DNA from: Melieria omissa
Taxonomy: Eukaryota > Arthropoda > Insecta > Diptera > Ulidiidae
Assembly (NCBI GenBank): GCA_963971225.1
Contig: CAXARI010000079.1
Coordinates: 1,116,001-1,180,000, forward strand
DNA length: 64,000 bases
Reading direction: 5' to 3'
How positions within the stretch are numbered: the first letter of the stretch is position 1; every line of letters starts with the position of its first letter. The notes under the pieces are model-generated. The model did not search any database and was not told the DNA's origin. It worked only from the letters and a program-made list of their open reading frames with translations. Made by a program: the position numbers and the translations under genes. Shown here one piece after another: positions 57,821 to 64,000 of this stretch.

Positions 57821-58697
57821 ATAAAATGCTTGTAAAATATGATGATTCTAGGTTTATAGAAAAAATAATAACCTTAAAACCTAGCTGGAGTTTCGAGCTT
57901 TCATAAATGGGGTCAATCTTCTCGCTATCTCAGATAATGCAGGAGAATTTCGTTGTGGAAAAGTGATATCGACCACATGATACATCTATATTAGGGGTGC
58001 CCAAAATATTCTTATGGAAAAGCAAAAACCAATACATGTAAAGTTGCCCAAAAAAAATTCAAACAAATTATTTAATTAGTTGAATTAGTTGAAAGCACAT
58101 TGTGCATTTCGCTTGACCCTTAAAATTATAAGTGAAAAACATATAATGTTCCCATTTGTCATTGCCGAAAGGCCAACCAATCGCCAACACAAAAAAGCAT
58201 ACACACAAAAACTACAACAACAAAAGCATCTAATTTTTTTTCATACATACAATTTCTTGAGGCAACAAAACAAAAATCCGCGCAGCCCCCACACGTGTTG
58301 CTTCGTTGCTGTCACAACAACGACGGATTGAAAGAATGCACCTCTGATCTACATAACCAATCAAATGCTTGTGCAACCTAAGTATGCACAATCACTTTAA
58401 TCAAAATGGCGTCAAAATTAAGCCAGAGTGACCACCTTTCACCAATTTGGTAAATAAAAAAAATATCCCACCGCCAGCATGATCGAAATTATGGCTGTTA
58501 AATCTCGACCCGTTAACGGATTTTAATAATATTATGCCTTATTATTTAGCTAGACTCGTATGCTTTCTATAATGGTATCAATCATCCTTCTATACCCCAA
58601 GGTTCGAAAGCAAATCGATTTGGAACGGTGACTTTGAAAAAATTGCTACTTCGGTGCAACCACTAAAATGCTTGTCAACACCAAATGCATAAGTGCA
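57821..58697. repeat. Last satellite unit, interrupted by LTR insertion
   Basis: Ordinary sequence up to AAATGCATAAGTGCA, where the expected TATTAATAATTG is replaced by the LTR. The missing part of the unit should reappear after the 3' LTR, outside the window. Confidence 0.92.
58694..58697. other. Predicted left target-site duplication (TGCA)
   Basis: The four bases before the LTR are TGCA. Gypsy-group elements usually duplicate 4 bp at alternating pyrimidine-purine targets, and the uninterrupted site GTGCAT fits. The right copy is outside the window, so this is a prediction. Confidence 0.5.
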
Positions 58698-58901
58698 AGT
58701 TACGGCGAGCGACTAGCTGCAGCGATATGCAAAGGTGCTGATTAAGCGTCTGGCCTATGCACGCGCATCCGCTTGCATAACGGCGAGCGTGGGAACGCAG
58801 TTGCACCGCGATTCCCGCGTAAAATGCCGACGCAGCGAAAATTAGGGCATAGAATAAGTTTAGTTCTAAGTAGGTTGCAGAATGTGAGTTAATCTTAATT
58901 G

Positions 58902-58908
58902 GGACGTG
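58902..58908 (+). promoter_or_regulatory. DPE-like core promoter element in LTR
   Basis: GGACGTG matches the downstream promoter element consensus of fly TATA-less promoters, which gypsy-type LTRs often use. I could not place a convincing initiator exactly 28 bp upstream, so this is weak. Confidence 0.3.
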
Positions 58909-58939
58909 GCCGGGAGCAGTTGAAAACCTAATTGTGCCG

Positions 58940-58945
58940 AATAAA
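58940..58945 (+). terminator. Polyadenylation signal in LTR
   Basis: AATAAA within GCCGAATAAAAGTG. It lies mid-LTR, the usual place for the signal defining the R/U5 boundary; a GTGTG-rich stretch follows at about 58964, consistent with a downstream element. Confidence 0.55.
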
Positions 58946-59006
58946 AGTGTTGTAACCAAATTCGTGTGTTCGGATTGATCTTCAGGTGGGTTAAGGAAGA
59001 AAAAGC

Positions 59007-59032
59007 CCAGGAGCCGCCGTTGAGGCTCCTGG
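59007..59032 (+). other. U5 hairpin, perfect 9-bp stem
   Basis: CCAGGAGCC (59007-59015), an 8-nt loop, then GGCTCCTGG (59024-59032). It lies between the poly(A) signal and the primer site, so it is transcribed in U5 and could influence reverse-transcription initiation or RNA packaging. Role inferred only from position. Confidence 0.65.
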
Positions 59033-59074
59033 CAAAATCATTTTTTTGGCCGCCTGGGAGCGAGCGGTCTTAAC

Positions 59075-59092
59075 TGGCGCCCGAGCAGGGAC
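59075..59092 (+). other. Primer binding site, lysine tRNA
   Basis: TGGCGCCCGAGCAGGGAC is complementary to the 3' end of lysine tRNA (UUU type) with one mismatch at the G after CGA. Its first T is also the last base of the LTR, an overlap usual in gypsy-group elements. Serine-tRNA sites used by other errantiviruses begin TGGCGCAG and do not fit. Confidence 0.85.
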
Positions 59093-59230
59093 CCACTAAA
59101 TGTGTGGGTTCCTTATGTGATAGTTCACCTGTGTGCGAAAGGAAAATATAAGTTACGAAGTGTCACAAAATGGAAAAAGCAAAAAGTAAAAAGGGAGTGT
59201 GCCCGTCTGGCAAGTGCAGTGAAGTGAGTA

Positions 59231-59422
59231 GCCCAGCGACTCCTACCTTCGGGGGGACCCTCCTGGCTACCATAAAACGATTGTGAGAAAAATATATGAT
59301 GTAGCGCAGCGATTCCCACCTTCGGGGGGACCCTCCTGGCTACTATAACAAATAAAAAAAAAAAAAAACGAAATAGCACAGCGATTCCCACCCTCGGGGG
59401 GACCCTCCTGACTATTATAACT
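59231..59422 (+). repeat. Three tandem hairpin repeats with YUCG loops
   Basis: Copies at about 59231-59276, 59304-59350 and 59376-59422, spaced 73 and 72 bp. Each folds as a short stem capped by a YUCG tetraloop: loops UUCG, UUCG and CUCG at 59248, 59321 and 59393. Each has two C-G pairs, a bulged A, then three more pairs and a U-A pair. One stem position is U-G in copy 1 and C-G in copies 2 and 3. The following GACCCTCCTG is also conserved. Repeated identical hairpins in a retroelement leader suggest RNA recognition. Confidence 0.75.
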
Positions 59423-59809
59423 ACACGCCCCCATGCGATAATTCACTCCCTCGAGGATATAACAGAATAAAATAATGAGATAACACGAAACAGAATTCTA
59501 TAAAGAGTGAAACGATAACGCCGATATTGCACTTGCAGCGGGACGCAGAATTATTTTTGTGTACAGGAAAAAAAGAACTTGTTCCACATACACATCACAT
59601 TACTGTAAGAGATAATTACACTTTTTTTTTTTAATAAAATAAAACGTAATAAAAAAGGGATGCATTAAAGTAAAGCTAAGTTGAACCAAATCTAAGCATG
59701 AAAGAAAGCCCCAACAAATTAATAAAAAAATAGTGAGAGTAATACTAAAAACCCGAACAAGTAAATGAGAATTATCGAGACGAGAGGCGGGATCAGTCTG
59801 AAGTGCCCT

Positions 59810-59851
59810 GAAGATTCACCCGGTGATTGACTGCCCTAACCGGCAATCTTC
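59810..59851 (+). other. Leader hairpin GAAGATT/AATCTTC
   Basis: A perfect 7-bp outer stem (59810-59816 with 59845-59851) encloses a second possible CCGG/CCGG stem and an approximately 16-nt loop. Confidence 0.5.
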
Positions 59852-59904
59852 CTCTGTACCCATGGGAACACAGTAGGAGATCACAGAAGGTTATCTGATG
59901 GGTC

Positions 59905-60093
59905 GTGAAGTAAATTGTGCCTTAGTAGGTCGACCGCAAGTATAAACGCGGACGACTAAAACGGATAACACAATCCTTCCGTGACTGACTCCCAATTCTC
60001 AATACACGAGCTGTGAAGAAAATTGTGCCTTAGTAGGTCGACCGCAAGTATAAACGCGGACGACTAAAACGGAGAACACGATCCTTCCATGAC
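59905..60093 (+). repeat. Pair of 81-bp direct repeats in leader
   Basis: 59905-59985 and 60013-60093, 108 bp apart, nearly identical with a few substitutions (for example GGATAACACAA versus GGAGAACACGA). Each includes the palindrome GGTCGACC and an ACTAAAACGG word. The leader has thus been extended by duplication; enhancer, insulator or packaging roles are guesses. Confidence 0.85.
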
Positions 60094-60309
60094 CCGTTCA
60101 TAGCTTTTAATACATTACACTAATGTTTTTTCTCTTTTCTTATCATCGAGCAGGGCAGGATCGAGACCTTATTGGAAGCTAAATTCAATATAAGAAACAA
60201 GAAACAACCAATGCTCAAATTGTAAGTGGCTGTTGCGTGGCACCGGTTATAAGAGAGAAACTGATAAGTACCAGTATAGAATAGAAAATAACTGCTATCT
60301 CAACACTCG

Positions 60310-60363
60310 GTAAGTGAGCCTTTTTTTCTTTTTCAACCTAACCGTTAAGCAACCATTAAACAG
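60310..60363 (+). promoter_or_regulatory. Candidate splice donor / 54-nt mini-intron before gag
   Basis: GTAAGT at 60310 is a full-strength donor. It is followed by a T-rich tract, a CTAAC branch-like word (60338-60342) and ACAG ending at 60363, three bases before the gag start. The length (54 nt) and branch-to-acceptor distance (about 22 nt) suit small fly introns. Equally, only the donor may be used, to make spliced env mRNA as in gypsy; that acceptor would be outside the window. Confidence 0.45.
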
Positions 60364-60366
60364 GGA

Positions 60367-61638
60367 ATGGATGACATGAAAAAATCACTGACGGACCTGA
60401 CAGGAGCCGTCAATGCCATCCTTGCCCAGTTACGAAACGTTGAGGGACGGCTAAAATCGGTAGAAAGCAATTCGGAAATAGTAGAAGAAGTAAAGAGACT
60501 TAATTCAGGGATAGTGGAAGAAGTAAAGAGTCTAGGGGAGCGTCTCCTTTACGTCGAACGGGAGGAGAGCGCCACAGTAGAACAGCCAGGGAACACCCTC
60601 CAGGGGCCGAAAACGGAGGAGGAGCTCAAGGAGATCGGGAAGCTGCCCGACTGTGTCAAGGAGTTGAGAACCTTTGAGGGCAGCCCGACCCAATATGTAT
60701 CATGGGTCCATAGCGTGGAGGCCATATTAGAGGACTACGATATAGTCCGGGGCAAGCCGTTATATCGGGCAATTCTAAGACACATTAGACAAAAGATAGT
60801 AGGAGCTGCAGACACCGCCTTAGTGTCATACAGTGTCTTCAACGAAGACTGGCCAACGATGAAACGAGTCCTTTCTCTCCATTACGCAGACAAGCGTGAC
60901 ATCCGAACATTAGAGTACCAGCTGGGTCAACTGACGCAGAAGAGCTCGAAAATTGACGAGTTCTATGCGGCAGTCAACCACCAATTCTCATTAATTATTA
61001 ATAAAATTAAAACGGAGGGCTACTCTTCAGAAACGGTTGCCGCACTGGTAGAAACGTACAGAAACCGCGCACTAGACGTCTTTATCCGCGGGCTGAACGG
61101 GGAGATGTCACGGATGCTCATCATACAAAAACCAAAAACCCTACCTGAGGCCTACTCTGCCTGTCTGGAGTTTCAGAATCTGGGACTACGGAACAACGTG
61201 ATACACTCCACCGCCCCGAACAGGATAACGGTCCCCGTAAACCAACTATCAAGGGTGGAACATCGCCCACCCATCCCCTATCCCCCGAGAAGACCCTTTC
61301 ATAACACTTTTAATCGATTCGGGGGAAGCCCCTTCTTACACAACACGCCAACAGGTAACAGGCCAATTCCACCCCCGCGCCCCGCTGGACCTAAGCCGCC
61401 AGAGAAAATGGAAGTGGACCGATCCATACAATCGAGGCGGGTTGACTACATGAACAGACCAGGAAGCGGAGTTAAACGCAGTGCCTCGTGGGGAAATTAC
61501 CCAAGAAAAGAGCAAAGGCTATACAACCTTGAGGCGGAGCCTTGCGAGGAAGAACTGAACTACGAACAAACGGCTGTAAACAACACAGAAGGAGGAGCAA
61601 ATTTTATGGGAGAGGCCTCTCTAGCCTTCAATATATAG
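60367..61638 (+). CDS. gag: Gag structural polyprotein of gypsy-group retrotransposon
   Basis: A complete 423-residue frame that forms the particle shell and binds element RNA. Residues 5-66 are a heptad-rich coiled coil with IVEEVK occurring twice (38-43 and 49-54), apparently a local duplication. Residues about 93-275 form the Gag core, with conserved-looking FEG, SWVHSVEAIL and LDVFIRGL segments (W113, W162). Residues 301-346 are proline- and arginine-rich, followed by a basic tail. There is no CCHC zinc knuckle, as in gypsy itself, so RNA binding is presumably by the basic C-terminal region. The start is the first ATG after the leader, three bases after a possible splice acceptor; a second in-frame ATG is three codons later. 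The last residues overlap the pol frame, and the slippery heptamer falls at codons 412-413. No stop or frameshift interrupts it. Ty3/gypsy Gag identity is confident; the family is not named. Confidence 0.9.
   Translation: MDDMKKSLTDLTGAVNAILAQLRNVEGRLKSVESNSEIVEEVKRLNSGIVEEVKSLGERLLYVEREESATVEQPGNTLQGPKTEEELKEIGKLPDCVKELRTFEGSPTQYVSWVHSVEAILEDYDIVRGKPLYRAILRHIRQKIVGAADTALVSYSVFNEDWPTMKRVLSLHYADKRDIRTLEYQLGQLTQKSSKIDEFYAAVNHQFSLIINKIKTEGYSSETVAALVETYRNRALDVFIRGLNGEMSRMLIIQKPKTLPEAYSACLEFQNLGLRNNVIHSTAPNRITVPVNQLSRVEHRPPIPYPPRRPFHNTFNRFGGSPFLHNTPTGNRPIPPPRPAGPKPPEKMEVDRSIQSRRVDYMNRPGSGVKRSASWGNYPRKEQRLYNLEAEPCEEELNYEQTAVNNTEGGANFMGEASLAFNI
61599..61605 (+). promoter_or_regulatory. -1 ribosomal frameshift site (A-AAT-TTT) for gag-pol
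   Basis: The heptamer AAATTTT lies in the gag frame exactly as X-XXY-YYZ, inside the gag/pol overlap (the pol frame is open from 61533, gag stops at 61636-61638). Pol is in the -1 frame relative to gag. Four bases later comes a perfect 12-base palindrome, GAGAGGCCTCTC (61610-61621), which could act as the stimulatory structure, although a loop-free palindrome makes only a short intramolecular stem. Confidence 0.8.
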
Positions 61639-64000
61639 AGTACGTCGCCGAAAATGGGGGGAAACTAAACTTTTTGATTGATACCGGAGCCAATAAAAAT
61701 TTCATCAGAGAAGCCCTAGATGCCGGTAGTGTTCCCCTACCAAAACCCTTCACAGTTAGTTCTGCCGCCGGAATTATTCCCGTAAACCGTAAAGTAATAG
61801 GCAAATTTTTCAAAAAATTCGGTATTTACAACCTTGTCACCTTTTACGTGCTACCAGGCCTCACTTCCTTCGACGGGATAGTTGGGGATGACACCTTGAA
61901 GGAGTTGAAAGCGGTGATTGACCGCAAGGACAATGTCCTAACCTTGAACTCTGACATAAAAATCCCTCTCAAAGCCATGATTTCTGAACAAGTAAATTTC
62001 ATAATAAACGACCAAACGTCGGAAAACGCTAAGGGCACGGTAAATAAGCTCATAAAAAAATACGGATCACTCTTCGAACCAATTAAGGGCGGGGAATCGG
62101 TAAAAACTAATGTCCTAGCCGAAATAAAAACTACGACCCAAGAACCCATCTACACGAAAAGTTACCCTTATCCGGTGTGTATGAGGGAAGAGGTCGAAAG
62201 ACAGGTAAATGAATTGTTGTCCGAAGGCATCATCCGTCCGTCCAAAAGTCCTTACAATTCACCAGTGTGGATTGTCCCGAAGAAACCGAAACCCAACGGC
62301 GAAAAACAATACCGAATGGTAGTCGACTTCAAGCGAATAAATTCGGTAACAATCGCCGACACGTATCCTATCCCAGATATAACGTCAATCCTCGCAAGTT
62401 TAGGTGACGCTAGATTTTTTACCACCATCGACCTGACCTCCGGGTTCCACCAAATCTCGATGAAGCCTTCAGACATCCCTAAGACGGCATTTTCCACACT
62501 CAATGGAAAATACGAATTTCTGAGGCTTCCCTTCGGTTTAAAGAACGCACCAGCAATCTTCCAGAGGATGATTGATGACGTTCTGAAGGACTATGTCGGT
62601 CGAATCTGCTACGTCTATATAGACGATATTATTGTTTTCGGCAAAAACGAGGAGGAACACCTCCACAATATCGAAAAAGTATTTTCTCGCCTACAAGAAT
62701 GCAATTTGAAAGTGAACCTTGAGAAAACTAAATTCATGAAAACAGAGGTTGAATTTCTAGGGTACATCGTATGCTCCGATGGCATCAAAGCTGATCCGAA
62801 AAAAGTAACAGCGATTCAGCAGATCCTCCCCCCCGATAACCTGAAGGACCTGAAGAGCTTTTTGGGAATGACTTCCTATTACCGCAGGTTTATCCGAGAC
62901 TACGCGAAGGTGGCAAAGCCACTCACAAATTTGACAAGGGGCGAAAACGCGCAAATTAAGGCAAGCCAGTCAAAAAAAGTCCCTATCGAGCTAAAAGGCG
63001 ACGAGCTAAAAGCCTTTGATGCACTAAAAACAATGCTAGCCTCGTCCGAAGTCCTCATATTCCCAAACTTTAAAGAGCCATTCAACCTAACGACAGATGC
63101 GTCCAATTACGCAATTGGTGCGGTGTTGTCGCAGGGGAAGGCTGGGCAAGACAGGCCGATCGCGTATATTTCTCGCTCTTTGAATTCGACAGAGGAGAAC
63201 TACGCGACGAACGAGAAAGAGATGCTGGCCATAGTTTGGGCATTGGACAATCTGAGGTCGTATATCTATGGCACTAATAAAGTTCGTATCTTCACAGACC
63301 ACCAGCCTCTCACTTACGCATTGGGAAACAGAAACTTCAATGCGAAACTGAAAAGGTGGAAGGCGCGAATCGAGGAGTACAATCACGAATTGATCTACAA
63401 ACCGGGTAGATCAAACCTCGTCGCTGACGCTCTTTCGAGACTTAAAACCGAGGCAAACCACTTGTTAGGTTCATCCACAGATACGGCAAGTGAAGGTAAT
63501 TCCCGGCACTCATCCACGGAAACCGCGAACGAAGGTAATTCCCAACATTCATCCACAGATACGGCAAGTGAAGGTAATTCCCGGCACTCATCCACGGAAA
63601 CCGCGAACGAAGGTAATTCCCAACACTCGTCCACAGACACGGCAAGTGAAGGCAATTCCTGCACAGAAACAGCTAGTGAAGCTAGACAACAAATCGGGAA
63701 TGCGGAAGTGCAATCGACTATGGGGACTGCGCATAGCGCAGAACAGGACTCGTCGGACCTCATTCCACACGTCGAAGCCCCAATAAATTTATTCCGAAAC
63801 CAACTGATCTTTCAAGAAGGAATGGAACTCCTTTCACAAGAAACTCCCCATCCCGGATTCAACCGCTTTTACATTTCTAGGCCAAACTTCACTAAAGATG
63901 ACCTCATTGCCATATTAAGAGAAAAATTAAATCCGAACCTAGTCAACGGGATAAAAATACCCGAGCAGCACCTGGCCTTACTGCAGGAGGTCTACCTCGC
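61605..64000 (+). CDS. pol: Pol polyprotein (protease, reverse transcriptase, RNase H), cut by window edge
   Basis: Expressed by -1 frameshift from gag, so it has no ATG of its own; the frame is open to the right edge with no stop seen. The aspartic protease has LIDTGA with the catalytic D at 61680. Reverse transcriptase follows from about 62160: YRMVVDF, the TIDLTSGFHQI motif with catalytic D at 62430, LPFGLKNAP at 62526, and YIDD at 62616-62627 with both aspartates. RNase H has TDAS (D at 63096), NEKEMLAIVWAL (63210), FTDHQPL (D at 63297) and ADALSR (D at 63426). Then come a 13-residue tandem repeat (63471-63659) and a linker leading towards integrase, whose zinc finger and DDE core would be beyond 64000. 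All visible catalytic residues are present, so the enzyme region looks functional. Gypsy-type domain order is clear; whether env follows is unknown. Confidence 0.93.
63471..63659 (+). repeat. In-frame 39-bp (13-residue) tandem repeats within pol
   Basis: Copies start at 63471, 63510, 63549, 63588 and 63627 (the last is 33 bp), then a decayed sixth piece. The consensus is SST(D/E)TA(S/N)EGNS(R/Q)H, with two versions alternating so that the real repeat period is 78 bp. The frame is preserved throughout. It sits between RNase H and the integrase region, a tether normally of variable sequence, and adds a polar, Ser/Thr/Glu-rich spacer. Confidence 0.92.

Larger units (their letters stand above)
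1..58697. repeat. Satellite array with ~1.18-1.20 kb unit and higher-order structure
   Basis: The whole stretch is head-to-tail copies of one AT-rich unit, all in the same orientation, about 48 complete or rearranged copies. Standard spacing is 1179-1182 or 1192-1198 bp; exceptional units are 759, 831, 905-906, 1125, 1185, 1687-1688, 1825 and 1967 bp. The array runs off the left edge and is ended at 58697 by an LTR element. No tRNA, rRNA or credible protein gene was seen in it. I did not recognise the family and do not claim similarity to a named satellite. Organisation and homogeneity suggest pericentromeric or other heterochromatic DNA. Confidence 0.97.
58698..59075 (+). repeat. 5' long terminal repeat (378 bp)
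   Basis: The left end is exact, because satellite homology stops at 58697. It begins AGTTAC; the right end is placed at TTAACT next to the primer site, giving matching inverted ends AGTTA/TAACT. The LTR is much less AT-rich than the satellite. It contains AATAAA at 58940 and a 9-bp-stem hairpin at 59007-59032. The right boundary needs the 3' LTR for confirmation. Confidence 0.85.
59093..60366 (+). other. Untranslated leader between PBS and gag
   Basis: About 1.27 kb without a long frame in the sense direction. It contains three YUCG hairpin repeats (59231-59422), a larger hairpin (59810-59851), two 81-bp direct repeats (59905-60093) and a consensus splice donor (60310). The stretch 59423-59809 is A/T-rich with homopolymer runs, and I see nothing specific in it. 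60094-60300 is likewise unremarkable. Packaging, dimerisation, translation control or insulator activity are possible roles. Confidence 0.7.
58698..64000 (+). mobile_element. Ty3/gypsy-group (errantivirus-like) LTR retrotransposon, 5' portion
   Basis: Order seen: 5' LTR, lysine-tRNA primer site, long leader, gag, -1 frameshift signal, pol with protease, reverse transcriptase and RNase H. The element runs beyond the window before integrase, so env and the 3' LTR cannot be assessed. Gag and the visible pol are uninterrupted. The LTR ends AGTTA/TAACT, the absence of a CCHC knuckle in Gag and the RT motifs favour the Drosophila gypsy group; I do not assign a named family. It sits inside a satellite unit in the same orientation as the phase used here. 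Confidence 0.92.

Noticed and set aside
1..58697. CRISPR array
   Set aside because: Unit length above 1 kb, no short repeat/unique spacer alternation, and eukaryotic context.
1..58697. CENP-B box in the satellite
   Set aside because: No TTCGNNNNANNCGGG match found; the TTCGAAAG and TTCGTTG words do not fit the remaining positions.
1..58697. Identity with the fly 1.688 (359-bp) satellite
   Set aside because: Unit size and sequence words do not correspond to what I recall of that family; no claim is made.
58675..59391. Reverse-strand frames of 94 and 88 codons across the LTR and leader
   Set aside because: One starts in the LTR and crosses into the satellite, the other reads the antisense of hairpin repeats and poly-A runs; neither shows a domain.
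59093..60366. Gypsy-type Su(Hw) insulator in the leader
   Set aside because: No cluster of TGCATA(C/T)(C/T)TTT motifs; the direct repeats here have a different core.
60367..61638. CCHC zinc knuckle in Gag
   Set aside because: Only isolated cysteines (residues 96, 276 and 393); no C-X2-C-X4-H-X4-C spacing.
61628..63770. Several reverse-strand frames and a forward 98-codon frame overlapping pol
   Set aside because: Shadows of pol on the other strand or in another frame; those near 63400-63780 follow the 39-bp repeats.

Overview
The window looks like insect heterochromatin, most likely from a Drosophila-type fly. It has two parts. Positions 1-58697 are an AT-rich tandem satellite with no convincing gene. 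Positions 58698-64000 are the 5' portion of a Ty3/gypsy-group (errantivirus-like) LTR retrotransposon inserted into the last satellite unit. The organism call is inference: it rests on the LTR ends (AGTTA...TAACT), a lysine-tRNA primer site, gypsy-like Gag and Pol, and the satellite setting. The species and the satellite family were not recognised.

Satellite. Using the conserved string TGCAAAATCGATAAAATGC as phase mark, units start at 1, 1181, 2376, 3555, 4747, 5943, 7124, 8316, 9512, 10694, 11874, 13072, 13978, 15157, 16337, 18162, 19347, 20472, 21669, 23356, 24541, 25666, 26862, 28059, 29746, 30931, 32127, 33324, 35011, 36208, 37405, 39093, 40272, 41469, 42649, 43554, 44385, 45580, 46485, 47390, 48221, 49416, 50321, 51519, 52717, 53898, 54657, 55854 and 57821. 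A standard unit is about 1180 or 1197 bp; a 17-bp indel separates the two classes. Each unit is itself an old array: four diverged subunits of about 175-183 bp that begin CCTTA, plus a distinct block of about 300 bp with an E-box and a TATA-like motif. Above the unit level there are multi-unit repeats: a 3.57-kb trimer present twice (3555-10693), 5.2-6.4-kb blocks (19347-35010), and an exactly spaced 3836-bp repeat present twice (42649-50320). Marked variants (490-bp internal duplication, 275-bp deletion, 831-bp unit, a visible A/B recombinant unit) record unequal exchange.

Retrotransposon. Reading rightward: 5' LTR (58698-59075), PBS (59075-59092), and a leader of about 1.27 kb holding three matching YUCG-loop hairpins, another hairpin, a pair of 81-bp direct repeats and a candidate splice donor or mini-intron. 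Then comes intact gag (60367-61638), a canonical -1 slippery heptamer A-AAT-TTT (61599-61605), and pol, open to the window edge with protease, reverse transcriptase and RNase H plus a 13-residue tandem repeat before the integrase region. Integrase, any env and the 3' LTR lie outside the window. Nothing seen disrupts gag or pol, so the insertion looks young.
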